This document shows positions 18,130-28,122 of a stretch of 64,000 nt of DNA, one piece after another; position 1 is the first letter of the stretch; every line of letters starts with the position of its first letter. The translations under genes were made by a program, and so were the position numbers. Below the pieces are notes generated by a model that saw nothing but the letters and a program-made list of their open reading frames with translations, was not told where the DNA came from and ran no database searches. The stretch comes from Photobacterium sanguinicancri. GTDB lineage: Bacteria; Pseudomonadota; Gammaproteobacteria; Enterobacterales; Vibrionaceae. The stretch spans positions 1,922,001 to 1,986,000 of the forward strand of contig NZ_AP024850.1 in NCBI RefSeq assembly GCF_024346675.1, in the 5' to 3' direction.

Positions 18130-19119
18130 CTATTTCACTTTTTGACCTGAGCGCTGCTGTTCTTTCATCGCTCGCTTTTCCTTCTTCCGCTGCTCGATTA
18201 ATTGCACAGTGTCACCGCCAACGTGCGTTTCGCCACGTGCGATAGACAGCTGCACTTGTTTTTCTCGCTCACGAAAGCGCGCTTTTTGTTCGTTGCTGTG
18301 TTTATCAACACACTTAGGACAACTCACCCCTTTTTCAAAATGTTCTGACGCTTGTTCATCACTGGTGATCGGTAAACGACAAGCATTGCATACATCATAA
18401 TCACTTCTTTCTAGCTGATGATTAACAGCCACGCGCCCATCAAAGACGTAACAATCACCTTCCCACATACTTTCATCTTGTGGCACTTCTTCAAGATATT
18501 TAAGAATGCCGCCTTCAAGATGATAGACTTCCTCGAAGCCTTGCTCTTTCATATAGGCAGTTGATTTTTCACAACGAATACCGCCAGTACAAAACATAGC
18601 GACTTTCTTATGCTTGGCTGGGTCTAAGTTCTCTGCGACATATTGTGGAAATTCGCGGAATGTTTCAGTATTTGGGTTCACCGCATTTTTGAATGTGCCA
18701 ATATCCACTTCGTAATCATTACGCGTATCAACCAGTAGCACTTCAGGATCAGAAATCAGATCGTTCCAATCGCTTGGCTTAACGTATGTACCCACAACGT
18801 TAAGAGGATCAATCCCCTCTACGCCCATGGTCACAATTTCTTTCTTCAGTTTTACTTTAGTGCGATTAAAGGGCTGTTCTTTACTGAACGACTCTTTGTA
18901 AACAACATCGGCAAGACGAGTATCTTGCTTGAACCATTGCAACAAGGCATCGATTGATGCTCGCTTGCCTGCAACCGTACCATTGATGCCTTCGCTCGCC
19001 AGTAGCAAAGTTCCGCGAATGTTATTCGCTTTAAGAAGATCAGTGAGTGGCTGGCGAATGGCTTCGTAGTCATTAAGCGTGACAAATTTATAAAGCGCAC
19101 ATACAACATATTGAGACAT
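18130..19119 (-). CDS. trhO: tRNA uridine-5-hydroxylase TrhO (rhodanese family, YceA)
   Basis: 329 residues, the usual length. TrhO hydroxylates C5 of uridine 34 in tRNAs using oxygen, giving 5-hydroxyuridine for later wobble modification. An N-terminal acylphosphatase-like domain (about 1-100) precedes a rhodanese domain with the active-site motif CTGGIRC at 177-183. A cysteine-rich region follows (CNACRLPI and CPKC, about 242-270) that likely binds zinc, then a basic tail. AAGGA precedes the ATG. Monocistronic with its own terminator. Confidence 0.95.
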   Translation of the reverse strand: MSQYVVCALYKFVTLNDYEAIRQPLTDLLKANNIRGTLLLASEGINGTVAGKRASIDALLQWFKQDTRLADVVYKESFSKEQPFNRTKVKLKKEIVTMGVEGIDPLNVVGTYVKPSDWNDLISDPEVLLVDTRNDYEVDIGTFKNAVNPNTETFREFPQYVAENLDPAKHKKVAMFCTGGIRCEKSTAYMKEQGFEEVYHLEGGILKYLEEVPQDESMWEGDCYVFDGRVAVNHQLERSDYDVCNACRLPITSDEQASEHFEKGVSCPKCVDKHSNEQKARFREREKQVQLSIARGETHVGGDTVQLIEQRKKEKRAMKEQQRSGQKVK

Positions 19120-19422
19120 AGTTTTTCCTTCTGCGAGCTGGAACGTAAATCCAGTGCGGGTCTTTTACAGACTTATTAAAATCACACGAAGTATAACGAA
19201 GCATAGCGAGGACAAAAACCAACCAAAAACAGGGCTATATAGCATTACAAATTGCAAGGGTTAGTAATCTAAAGATAAGTAATAAACACTGAGTCAGTAT
19301 ATTAACAACCATAACTTTAGCACTAAACTAACATGGGTCAGGCTATGTTATTTAGTAAAGAATAACTCTACCGAAGCAACACACACCTGACCCAAATTGT
19401 TCCAAACCAACAGTTAATTCAG
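19120..19422. other. Intergenic region between trhO and hemolysin, with inverted repeat
   Basis: About 300 bases hold the trhO promoter at the left and an inverted repeat at the right (described separately). No gene seen. Confidence 0.5.
19334..19394. repeat. Perfect 9-bp inverted repeat TGGGTCAGG, possible REP/MITE-like element
   Basis: TGGGTCAGG at 19334-19342 and its complement CCTGACCCA at 19386-19394 enclose 43 bases, which include a smaller TTATT/AATAA hairpin. It ends 28 bases from the hemolysin stop codon. The structure could be a small mobile repeat or a long-loop terminator for the toxin gene; no T-tract follows. Copy number elsewhere in the genome would decide. Confidence 0.4.
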
Positions 19423-21240
19423 TTAACCGCCTACATTAAAATCACCAAGGCGAGAGTCAAATAAATTATCATTTGATGCTGCCTCCGCTGACTCTATTTG
19501 TGAAACATTAATCTGACTACCATCTTCCGTAGGTTGAAGTACTTTCAAGCCATTAATACCTTGAGTATACAAGAGGGAGAAGTTACGAGTTTCATCGTAC
19601 CACTGCCAAATAAGGTTATTGTTATTCGTCGTGCGTGAACAATCTGCAATCGACAATTGCTCCTGCTGAGTTGATAAACACTTATTAATGTCTTTAGCAT
19701 ACACATACTTTTTATTATTCGGCGTATAATAGAAAAGCTGGCGTGTATCTTCTTTTTTACAATCGGAAAGCGAAACGAAATTATCCGGTTTTACCGTCAA
19801 GCATTGTGATTGACGGTCTGATCCTTTTAAGGACGATAATGTTACAGGTTGAGCACCAGAGAATATTGAACTATTCCAATCAACAGTAAATTGAGTAGAT
19901 TTACTATATTGATGTAATCTGAACTTTTTATCATATGGATTGTAACCAGCTTGTGAACCATGGTAATAAAGCCGTCCAGCAGCCCAATAGCTATACCCGA
20001 GGACATTCATCCCTGTCACAGTGGCCTTTATGTTCAGCGTTGATAGCCCAGTTTTATAATATGGGCTGGCATATGTTGAAGAGAAAACGGGCACAAAACC
20101 ATTTGAATATGGTGTTCCTTCCAATTTACTTAAATCAAGAGGATCATCGTATGAGCTACTCGCGTAATTCCAGCACCAGTTTTCTGTATTCTTCAACAGG
20201 TTACAATACCCCTTGTAATCAGTAATATGAGAACCGTAACGTTTATTACGATAAGTGATATTAAATGACTGAGTTCCATTACTTACATCAAACCCCATGT
20301 AGTCACCATTTTCGTAAGTCACCGTCTCTGATGTTTTCACACCTACAGACTTAATAGGTACCTTAGGGATACTAATGCCTATATTAATATCGACAGTTGA
20401 GGTTTTACTGAACTTAGAAAGGTTCTTATCGGTATTTTTCGGCACAAAGTCATAGAGCTCAATATCACTATCTTGTAAAGAGGTACTGATTGAAACTTGG
20501 TCGAGATAATCAGGGTAAGAGTAATAACGCGACTGATGCGCGGCGTAACCATCCTGAGTCCAACTCCGAGGCCACTCACCTGTCGCATGAAAGTTAACAC
20601 CTGGACTCTTCACTAAGCTCACCCTCACGAACTTCTTATTGTCAGGGGAAATTTGGCCAAATTGGTGAAAGAATGGATAACGTGAAAAAAAATCCAGCTT
20701 ATATTCAAATACTGCTTTCTGACTACCATTGAAACGCTCTGTATTTGAAAAAGGGATTTCTTCTCTCACATATTTCGTTGTTACCATGTTTTGTTGTGAG
20801 CTATTACCGCTCATATTTACAGAGCGCGCGTACCTGCGATGCGAAGCTGTGTTGGAAGAAGTATGGCTTTGTAGCGGTTTATCGATTTCAGAGAGAAGCT
20901 TATCCGGTTTTATCTCATCAAATAAGCTAATTACACTTTCAGTTTGACTATAAGGGTTTTTGATAAGTACATAAGGATGTTCAAAGCCAACACCAATCAA
21001 GTGAGCAGTTTTCTCTTTTCTTTTTTGTACATCCACAGTGGAAGAGTTGATAAAAATATATTGGTCACAACCGATCGGAATAGGTTTCTCATCTTGGTTT
21101 GAAAGATCAACAAAGCACCTTTCATCGTATGAGATTGCACCAGTGAGAATTGACTGAATTTCTTCATTACTCATATTTAGTGCAAATGAGTTCGAAGCAA
21201 ACAGCAAGCTAAAAGAGCCTAACGCCATTACAGTTTTCAT
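19423..21240 (-). CDS. Pore-forming hemolysin of the Vibrio cytolysin (leukocidin-fold) family
   Basis: 605 residues from the ATG at 21240, which has GGAA upstream; a second ATG at 21252 has no ribosome site. A Sec signal peptide (1-20) is followed by a pro-region (about 21-140), a dibasic-rich site (HRRYARS) where proteolytic activation could occur, the leukocidin-type cytolysin domain (about 150-450) and a ricin-type beta-trefoil (about 460-580, with Q/W repeats and paired cysteines). The toxin would be secreted and form heptameric pores in eukaryotic membranes. The length fits Photobacterium HlyA-type toxins as I recall them and lacks the extra C-terminal beta-prism of V. cholerae cytolysin. 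Confidence 0.88.
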   Translation of the reverse strand: MKTVMALGSFSLLFASNSFALNMSNEEIQSILTGAISYDERCFVDLSNQDEKPIPIGCDQYIFINSSTVDVQKRKEKTAHLIGVGFEHPYVLIKNPYSQTESVISLFDEIKPDKLLSEIDKPLQSHTSSNTASHRRYARSVNMSGNSSQQNMVTTKYVREEIPFSNTERFNGSQKAVFEYKLDFFSRYPFFHQFGQISPDNKKFVRVSLVKSPGVNFHATGEWPRSWTQDGYAAHQSRYYSYPDYLDQVSISTSLQDSDIELYDFVPKNTDKNLSKFSKTSTVDINIGISIPKVPIKSVGVKTSETVTYENGDYMGFDVSNGTQSFNITYRNKRYGSHITDYKGYCNLLKNTENWCWNYASSSYDDPLDLSKLEGTPYSNGFVPVFSSTYASPYYKTGLSTLNIKATVTGMNVLGYSYWAAGRLYYHGSQAGYNPYDKKFRLHQYSKSTQFTVDWNSSIFSGAQPVTLSSLKGSDRQSQCLTVKPDNFVSLSDCKKEDTRQLFYYTPNNKKYVYAKDINKCLSTQQEQLSIADCSRTTNNNNLIWQWYDETRNFSLLYTQGINGLKVLQPTEDGSQINVSQIESAEAASNDNLFDSRLGDFNVGG

Positions 21241-21736
21241 TTTGGTTTCCATAATAAATAATATTTAATATGATGCATCAGTTGAACATCACAATTTTAT
21301 TAGTATCACAGTTATAAATTTATCTTTATAAAAGTTTTTATTGATGTGCAACAAATCAAATACCAAACGTTTGCTATTTTAATACAGATGACTTATACCA
21401 ATTGTCCTTTGCTGTTCAAGCACAATTATTTTGTATTAGTAACTTTAAAGTAAAATATCTTATCTACTTTTAATCCACTTTATTTAACCCGAAATCACTA
21501 TGATGTTTTCACCCAATGATAAGATACTTTATAAATCACAGATTACATTATTACTATACGGTACAACTTTAGTGATTTTATAATCATATCATCCCTCTTT
21601 AAATATTTATAAATGCCGACCTTTAAAATAACTATTTCCCTGAAGGTAAATATCCACTTCATCATTCCTATTAACTTAGCGCTATTTCTGTAACGACGGA
21701 CTGCTCCGTTTTGAGCCTGTCAGCTAGAATTATGGA
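21241..21736. other. AT-rich divergent region, hemolysin to endonuclease III-like gene
   Basis: About 500 bases, visibly more AT-rich than the coding regions. It must hold the hemolysin promoter. A 9-bp inverted repeat (AAATCACTA at 21492-21500 and TAGTGATTT at 21570-21578, 69 bases apart) and partial CRP-like half-sites near 21340 are seen, none convincing. No gene called. Confidence 0.4.
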
Positions 21737-22507
21737 ATGCGATCATCCTTTTTACTGACATTAGCTCTAAGGTTAATCTTGATACAGCAATCTCAACAAC
21801 AGCCAACAAAGCCCGTAGACCAACTCACATTCATCCAAAGTATCTTTGACACCTTGGTGCAGCACTATGGTGATTATATTTGGTGGCCGAACGATAATCC
21901 GTACGAAATCATGCTAGGTTCTATCTTGGTGCAAAATACGAACTGGAAGAATGCCGATAAAGCGCTGAGCAATCTAGCTGAGAATAAATTCCCGCAACAT
22001 ATCGCAGCCATGTCATTAGAGGAATTAGCACAAAGCATTCGACCCAGTGGTTACTACAATCAAAAAGCCATTAAGCTAAAATCGATGACGGCTTGGTTTA
22101 AGGGTTACCAATACGATATCAACAAAGTGCGCGCACAAGATAAAGTAACTCTGCGCAAAGAGTTATTAAGCGTGAAAGGGATTGGTGGCGAAACTGCAGA
22201 CGTTATTTTAGTGTATGCGATTGGTAAGCCATCTTTTGTTATTGATGCTTATACGCGTCGTATCTTTGAGAGAAATGGCCTTACTGTTCCCAAAAGCTAT
22301 GAACGATTTCACGATTTAATGGAGCAAGCTATTCCTCTTGATACGGCTCGCTATGCTTTGTACCACGGCTTGATGGTCGACCATGGACAAGCCTTTTGTA
22401 ACCCCAAACCTAAGTGCCAGCACTGCCCTCTTAGATTGACCTGTGTAACTGGGCAATCGCATTTAGCCGATACGCCTAAACCAATATTTCTTGATCAAAA
22501 GAAATAG
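21737..22507 (+). CDS. Endonuclease III-like DNA glycosylase (HhH-GPD, Fe-S)
   Basis: 256 residues. The helix-hairpin-helix with catalytic aspartate is present (VKGIGGETADVILVYAIGKPSFVIDAYTRR), as is a four-cysteine Fe-S motif near the C-terminus (C-x5-C-x2-C-x5-C). The lysine that makes endonuclease III a lyase is replaced by glutamate in the hairpin (GGETAD), which suggests a monofunctional base glycosylase closer to alkylbase-removing relatives such as MagIII. A TTG at 21779 preceded by AAGG is a credible shorter start, removing 14 hydrophobic residues. Stands alone with a strong terminator. Confidence 0.85.
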   Translation: MRSSFLLTLALRLILIQQSQQQPTKPVDQLTFIQSIFDTLVQHYGDYIWWPNDNPYEIMLGSILVQNTNWKNADKALSNLAENKFPQHIAAMSLEELAQSIRPSGYYNQKAIKLKSMTAWFKGYQYDINKVRAQDKVTLRKELLSVKGIGGETADVILVYAIGKPSFVIDAYTRRIFERNGLTVPKSYERFHDLMEQAIPLDTARYALYHGLMVDHGQAFCNPKPKCQHCPLRLTCVTGQSHLADTPKPIFLDQKK

Positions 22508-22533
22508 ACTCAACCTTACTTTATTCCAAATAA

Positions 22534-22559
22534 AAAAGGCTTCCCTACAGAAGCCTTTT
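22534..22559. terminator. Strong bidirectional terminator
   Basis: AAAAGGCTTC and GAAGCCTTTT pair perfectly around CCTACA, giving T-tracts on both strands. It lies between the convergent endonuclease III-like gene and the M14 carboxypeptidase operon. Confidence 0.9.
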
Positions 22560-22676
22560 GCTATCATTTTAAAAAACCGCCAATTATACCCACTGAAAAG
22601 AAAGCCATCTTAATGAGCGGGCAATCAACAACAACCGAATAAATGCTATCTATATTTATTCTTTGAGCACTGTGGG

Positions 22677-25391
22677 CTACTCACCGTCCCGATAACGTTT
22701 TTCAGCTTCATCTTGCGGTTCAAATTCATCGCAGATGATAGGTGTCACTTCATCGGTACTGAATTTGATCATCGCAGGAATAGAGTAATTCGGCACATTA
22801 TCGTAGCTAAATACCGAATAGTATTTTGGAATATTAGCATTGCCGAATCGATCAAAGGTGTAACTGTCTTTACCTGCATACAACTTCACGCCATCAAACG
22901 GTGAGCGTGGCGGATGGAAACTATTGCGTACCACATACGCGCCAACAAAATCATTATGTTCTGGATTATCCCACGTCAACTTCACTGCACCATCTTGCAA
23001 TTGTGCTTCAAGGTTTTGTGGCGATTCCAACGCCTGATAACGACGCTCAATATAGTCAATCACCAGCTGTGGGCGGTGCTCATCTTCCAAGCCATACCAA
23101 TCAACTATGGCTTCTTTTTGACGCGAGGCCGATGTCGCACGGATGATCAGCGTGACATGCTTACCTTCGGCATGGAGTTGCTCTAGGTATTGCCGTGCCG
23201 AGCTATCAAACATGAAGCGCTGGCGAGGTGACTTCGCTAAATCCTCACTACTCACTTCATAACCAATAAACTCAATTTTTTCTCTGTGCTTCACACTGTA
23301 GTAATCAAGGCTATCGAGTTCGGCCATTTCAACCGTAAAGCGCATATGTTGATCTAGCCCTACTAGCGAGCCACTTTCGATTTCAAAGTAAGCTTGGGTA
23401 ATCGCAATATCGACACTGTTACTGATGCACGATAACGAAAACCCGACCTGACCAAATACCGTTTCACCTTGATAATCAAATCCTGAACGTAGTTCAGCAG
23501 GATAATGTGCTTCACTCTCTATGGTATGACAGTCGGTTGCCGATAGCGCGACTTGATACGGTTTGCGTGTATAGATTAAATCTAGGTTTGGTCGGTAATG
23601 GATCCCACCGCCAAAGCGTCCGTAGCCAATATCAAACTGCATCATCTGCGAGTCATTACACAGAGGTAAACTGTCGGGCCCTTGCAAACGCAATAACAAG
23701 CGCCCTTTTTCTAGTTGCTCTTCCACCAGCCTTTTCTCAAGCGCACTAAATCGCCATGTTTTCCAGATCCCTTGTGTCAGTTGATCTGAATCGATGGCAT
23801 CGCCTAAAGTTTGAATCGCCGTCGCTGATTGAATCTGTGCAAAATCGGTAATATCGCTAATATCTTCTGGGTTAAGGATAGATACCGACCACTCTCCATA
23901 GTTTTCTATTTTGGCGCCAACACGGTTCATCGGATACAAAGAGAACACCGCATCTTTAATGATCGCATCATCGGGTAATCGATCGATATTGAAATCTATC
24001 ACCCCATAGCAAGCACCTTTGGTTTTGTTCACGCCAATAAAGAGCGAGTTATTACCAAAATGTTCTCGGTTCTGACTTGCAGTTAGTTCACCGACATAGC
24101 CAATCTGTTCAGGATTTGGAAATAAGGTGAAAGCAAATTCATCTTTTTCTAAGCAGGTTTTGATTTTCACTTCAGGAGCAAACGGTGACTTAATGCGATT
24201 AAGTCGGTTCACTTTGCGCAGGTTGTAGAAATAACGATGACCCGATTTTAATTGCTTATCGATATAACTAAGCTGCGAAGTTATCGCGATAAGGTTTTCT
24301 CGAGTACATTGATACTTAGGCGATTCACTGCGGTAAATCTGGTAGTAACACCCGTCCTGATCACTTTGAACTTCATCTGTTTGGTTGCCTTTGCTGGCAT
24401 CACACCTAACATCACTATTGCCATCATCCCATGTAAGCTCCACCTGATTAGCGAGTACTTCTTTGGTGGTGAAGTTTTCCGGCCGTTTGGGTGCTAAATC
24501 AGAGTAATTGATCGCAGTGCCTAACGCATAAAGCAGTGCGGGGATATTCTCATCCACACTTTGCGACATATTGATCAGATAATCAGGGATATTGCGACTA
24601 CCCACTTCGACTACCGAAGACAAAATACCGCGATCGTAGTAATACTCACGGCCACTACCGTGGATCAAATTGGCGGGTGGCTTACCACGATGAATACCGT
24701 ACTGGCGCTTCGTCACTTTGTAGATTTCATTCGCCATATTGGCGCACATGATATTCAGATCTGTGCCTTCAATTTCGGCTTCATGGTTAAACTTATGCGC
24801 AGGGAAAAAGACATTTCCTTGGGAATGGTAATCTAAGGCAATCTGAATATTACTGTGGCTTTCAACAAACCCTTTAATAGCTGAAGTCTCTGGTTCAGAA
24901 AATGCAGCTTGGCCACCGTAAATATTAGATTGAGTATTAGTTGAGCGCTTAAAGTTGATACCAAAGTTTCGATTCAAATCGACCCCAAAAGTACCGTCTC
25001 CATTGTCTCGTCGATTTTTACGCCAGAATGAAAAATGCTGGCGTGAATATTCAAAACCGTCGGGATTTAAACACGGCACCATATAAAGAGTATTGCGAGT
25101 TAGAGCTTCAACCACATCTGGGTTACTTGGATAGTTATCTAACAAGTACTGTACAAAGTTAACCGCCAGTTCAATCCCAATCCACTCTCGCGCGTGAATG
25201 GTCCCCGTGTATAACAGTGCTGGTTTAAGATCCGCGTAGGCGACATCTTGCGATACTGTCACCATCATGATCGGCCGCCCTTCATGGGTTTCACCGATGC
25301 TTTCTAAGCGGATCAAATTCGGGTGCTTTTCCATTGCTTGGGCGAGAAAGTCTATTGTGTCTTGATACGACAAATATTGCTTTTTCATCAT
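22677..25391 (-). CDS. M14-family zinc carboxypeptidase with fibronectin-like and DNRLRE-like domains
   Basis: 904 residues. The N-terminal 310 form an M14 metallocarboxypeptidase with zinc ligands H66-x2-E69 (HARE) and H189 (DYHSQG) and catalytic E262 (SVVEVG). Two fibronectin-III-like modules follow (starting near 318 and 800, each with a LTWD motif), enclosing two beta-rich regions ending LVIDYIERRYQ-like that resemble DNRLRE domains. No signal peptide is seen, so it appears cytoplasmic. The ATG at 25391 lies six bases after the ATP-grasp stop with TAGGGA between, so the genes are coupled. A role trimming peptides or residues added by the two ligases is inferred. Confidence 0.85.
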   Translation of the reverse strand: MMKKQYLSYQDTIDFLAQAMEKHPNLIRLESIGETHEGRPIMMVTVSQDVAYADLKPALLYTGTIHAREWIGIELAVNFVQYLLDNYPSNPDVVEALTRNTLYMVPCLNPDGFEYSRQHFSFWRKNRRDNGDGTFGVDLNRNFGINFKRSTNTQSNIYGGQAAFSEPETSAIKGFVESHSNIQIALDYHSQGNVFFPAHKFNHEAEIEGTDLNIMCANMANEIYKVTKRQYGIHRGKPPANLIHGSGREYYYDRGILSSVVEVGSRNIPDYLINMSQSVDENIPALLYALGTAINYSDLAPKRPENFTTKEVLANQVELTWDDGNSDVRCDASKGNQTDEVQSDQDGCYYQIYRSESPKYQCTRENLIAITSQLSYIDKQLKSGHRYFYNLRKVNRLNRIKSPFAPEVKIKTCLEKDEFAFTLFPNPEQIGYVGELTASQNREHFGNNSLFIGVNKTKGACYGVIDFNIDRLPDDAIIKDAVFSLYPMNRVGAKIENYGEWSVSILNPEDISDITDFAQIQSATAIQTLGDAIDSDQLTQGIWKTWRFSALEKRLVEEQLEKGRLLLRLQGPDSLPLCNDSQMMQFDIGYGRFGGGIHYRPNLDLIYTRKPYQVALSATDCHTIESEAHYPAELRSGFDYQGETVFGQVGFSLSCISNSVDIAITQAYFEIESGSLVGLDQHMRFTVEMAELDSLDYYSVKHREKIEFIGYEVSSEDLAKSPRQRFMFDSSARQYLEQLHAEGKHVTLIIRATSASRQKEAIVDWYGLEDEHRPQLVIDYIERRYQALESPQNLEAQLQDGAVKLTWDNPEHNDFVGAYVVRNSFHPPRSPFDGVKLYAGKDSYTFDRFGNANIPKYYSVFSYDNVPNYSIPAMIKFSTDEVTPIICDEFEPQDEAEKRYRDGE

Positions 25392-25397
25392 TTATCC

Positions 25398-26900
25398 CTA
25401 GTTGAGAAGCTCACACTCACGCCACTGGCAGAGGATAGCATCCAGCTTTTTCTGCTTTAAATTTCGGAATGTCATGAGCTGTTCTGGCTGATCGTTCAAA
25501 ATACGTAAGGTGCCATCAACACCTAAGGTATCAACTATCTCGGTGGCTAAACCGTGACCTATCCCTTTTACCGACATGAAAAAATTAACTAATTGTTGTG
25601 ATTCAATGACAACGGACTTTTGAGCATCAGTAAGATCTTGGAGCTCGGTAACACCTTGAACGTCACCCTCGCCATTCATCAATTTGGCAAGGTCTTCAAT
25701 TCCGGTATCTAAATCATTTTCAGAACTCAATTCAGATAGCAAAGATTCGAATGAATCAGACTCATCCATTGGGTTATTTGGAGTTTGCTCGCGCGCTGAG
25801 CCAAAGTATGAATCTTTGAGTTTCCCCTTATTCAGGTCTTGGAAGTTCCATGCCTCACTTGGCCACTCTTCAGCATCTTCATGATAGGTATTTAACAGCG
25901 AATAATGTTCATCAGCGGGTGCGTATTCACCTGTATCGGTCGATTCACTGGCATGACCAAATTGAATATGGCGCATAGTACGCAGTAATGATGAATCCAC
26001 TTTGCCTAACTCTTCCCAGTTACGATCTGCAAAATAAGGCTGAGTAAATTGCGCGGGGGCGAGTTGCCACATTAAGTATTGTCCAATCCAGTCTCGAATA
26101 TAAGGGAAAGCGGCAAAGGCCGTGGCACATTCTAAAATGGTGTACTCATCTTTAGTGCTGACGGCGATATCACACGCCCAGTATTCAGCTTGCGCCGCTT
26201 TCGATACTCGTACCGCTAAATCGAGAACTTCACGGGGTACATCTTGATAATCCATACTGCCACCTTGGCTAGTATTGGTTAACCATTCCCCTTCAGGTGG
26301 TCGACGCCAGAAAGCACAAACAGGCTGGTGGCCCACTAACATCACGCGGATGTCGGCTTTCATTGGGACAAAGTCTTGGATATAGGCAGGAAAGTAGCGA
26401 CGCTCTGAGAACAAACGTATCGCTTCGTCGACGCTATCGACTTTATGGACAAAATACCCGCCATAATTTGAAGGACCATAAGAGCGTTTTACAATCTTAG
26501 GGTACTCAGCGTCACGCAAGTATGCCAAGGCTTCATCAGGCTGATAGAAAATATGTGTTTTGGGGATCGGCAGTTGATACTTTTCACAAAAGTGGGTCAC
26601 ATTTTCTTTCGATTTATTGCTGAATTGGCTATCTAGCGACGGAATAAATTTTACATTCGGTAAAGCCCTCGCAATATCACGGAAGGTTTCATACGCAGTC
26701 GCAGGGATATTACCTATCAGAACATCAATCTTCTTCTGCTTCACTTCGTTGATAAAACGCTGCTTATCGTTACCCCAATGATAAATCACTTGTTCGATTT
26801 TATCTGGCCACCCTTGAAAATTAGAGCGATCAAAAAAACGTAAGACATGATCTAAATAAAGCATTCCAATTTTTGGCAATTGTGGTTTCAATAAACTCAT
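25398..26900 (-). CDS. ATP-grasp ligase with C-terminal helix-hairpin-helix
   Basis: 500 residues. The first 300 form a RimK-like ATP-grasp enzyme (KIVKRSYGPSNYGG as nucleotide loop; ILECATAFAAFP near the metal site). An acidic, Ser-rich linker (about 320-420) leads to a C-terminal helix-hairpin-helix pair (about 435-495, SVKGIGHGLATEIVDTLG and ILNDQPEQLMTF) that resembles DNA-repair HhH domains. This fusion is unusual. The start overlaps the previous ATP-grasp gene (ATGA). Expected reaction: ATP-dependent amide or peptide bond formation; substrate unknown. Part of the 22.7-29.2 kb module. Confidence 0.8.
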   Translation of the reverse strand: MSLLKPQLPKIGMLYLDHVLRFFDRSNFQGWPDKIEQVIYHWGNDKQRFINEVKQKKIDVLIGNIPATAYETFRDIARALPNVKFIPSLDSQFSNKSKENVTHFCEKYQLPIPKTHIFYQPDEALAYLRDAEYPKIVKRSYGPSNYGGYFVHKVDSVDEAIRLFSERRYFPAYIQDFVPMKADIRVMLVGHQPVCAFWRRPPEGEWLTNTSQGGSMDYQDVPREVLDLAVRVSKAAQAEYWACDIAVSTKDEYTILECATAFAAFPYIRDWIGQYLMWQLAPAQFTQPYFADRNWEELGKVDSSLLRTMRHIQFGHASESTDTGEYAPADEHYSLLNTYHEDAEEWPSEAWNFQDLNKGKLKDSYFGSAREQTPNNPMDESDSFESLLSELSSENDLDTGIEDLAKLMNGEGDVQGVTELQDLTDAQKSVVIESQQLVNFFMSVKGIGHGLATEIVDTLGVDGTLRILNDQPEQLMTFRNLKQKKLDAILCQWRECELLN

Positions 26901-27940
26901 AGCGCTTTGTCCTTAATAGTAGCGGCCGCAGTTCCAGTCAAATCAGCATTGAATATATCGTTCACAGCCGATGGCATATCGATAGGCTGCTCTATCTCTA
27001 AACCCACCTCACTGGATACACAGGGTAAATCGATACGGTGACGAATCGTTCGGTCGATCAAATCGCAAAGGTAATCTATTTTGGTGTTATTGAAATCGAG
27101 CCCTAAACGCTCTTGATCCGGGGTGGCGAAAGCTGGGATACCATTGACTTCGAGCACCACATATTCTTGATGTTCGATATCGTAAATAATGTCGACACCA
27201 GCCACTTCTAGCCCTGTGATCTTCGCGGCTTTTAACGCGAGATCGATCACCTCTTGCGTAGGTTCACGCTGAATCACACTGCCACCACTGGTAATATTGG
27301 TTTTCCAACTTCCTTTTGCCGCCTGGCGTCCGTAGCAAGCTACGTATTTCCCGTCAACAATGTCGATTCTGTAATCGGTGTAATCGTTTTCAATCACACG
27401 CTCAATATAGAACTGTGGCAAATTTTGCATCGTGATATACGGCAGCAATAAATCAAGATCACGCTCACTTTCGAGTTTAATAATGCCGTTACCACCCCAG
27501 CCATTCACTGGCTTACAAATCGCTTTTCCTTGCCAAAACCGAAGGTGTTCCTTCACTTGTTGGATATTATGTTTATTACAGACGATATGGTCGGCTGTCG
27601 GAATAGCGTGGGTCTTGAGAAGATGCGCGGTGCGGAATTTATCTTCTGTCAGCTCAAATGCCGCATAATTATTAATGGTTGGAATCATACTGCTCAGCGT
27701 TTGGTATAGGTACATTTGAAAAGGTCCCTGCTGTCCCGCGTTGTACGAGAAAAACAGATCCAAATCCTCCATTACCTGACCTTTGCAAAAAATACTGCCG
27801 TTATGTGCAGTAGCGTCGTTTAAATCCAACCCTGTAATGACTTCGACATTCCTCTCATTCAGCTTTGCGACGATTTTTCGCTCAATTTCTGTCCCACCTG
27901 AATTTTGATACATCCATAAACCGACACGATGAGTGGCCAT
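26897..27940 (-). CDS. RimK-like ATP-grasp ligase
   Basis: 347 residues. The ATP-grasp core is visible: AICKPVNGWGGNGIIKL (nucleotide-binding loop), DYTDYRIDIVDGKYVACYGRQ, GSWKTNITSGGS and the metal-binding end VVLEVNGIPAF. RimK-like enzymes join a carboxyl group to an amine via an acyl phosphate. AAGGA precedes the ATG. It is first in a three-gene leftward operon with the second ATP-grasp and the M14 peptidase, and divergent from an M20 peptidase. The cytoplasmic substrate is not identifiable. Confidence 0.85.
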   Translation of the reverse strand: MATHRVGLWMYQNSGGTEIERKIVAKLNERNVEVITGLDLNDATAHNGSIFCKGQVMEDLDLFFSYNAGQQGPFQMYLYQTLSSMIPTINNYAAFELTEDKFRTAHLLKTHAIPTADHIVCNKHNIQQVKEHLRFWQGKAICKPVNGWGGNGIIKLESERDLDLLLPYITMQNLPQFYIERVIENDYTDYRIDIVDGKYVACYGRQAAKGSWKTNITSGGSVIQREPTQEVIDLALKAAKITGLEVAGVDIIYDIEHQEYVVLEVNGIPAFATPDQERLGLDFNNTKIDYLCDLIDRTIRHRIDLPCVSSEVGLEIEQPIDMPSAVNDIFNADLTGTAAATIKDKAL

Positions 27941-28107
27941 AACATTTTCCTTAAATCACTCGACTTCAAAAGTATACGAAAAGAGAATTTGAATATTCCA
28001 AAATAGATATTAATATAGTTGCACATCATAATGTTGCATCAACTTTATAACAGTGACCTAGGTGGAAGTTCTCATCGACTAATCGCCCGTTGAACGCAAT
28101 TACACTA

Positions 28108-28114
28108 AGAAGGA
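28108..28114 (+). promoter_or_regulatory. Shine-Dalgarno AGAAGGA that fixes the M20 peptidase start
   Basis: AGAAGGA lies eight bases before the GTG at 28123, inside the 33 extra bases of the longest frame (which opens with TTG at 28090). This supports the shorter protein. Confidence 0.6.
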
Positions 28115-28122
28115 ATCAAGCT

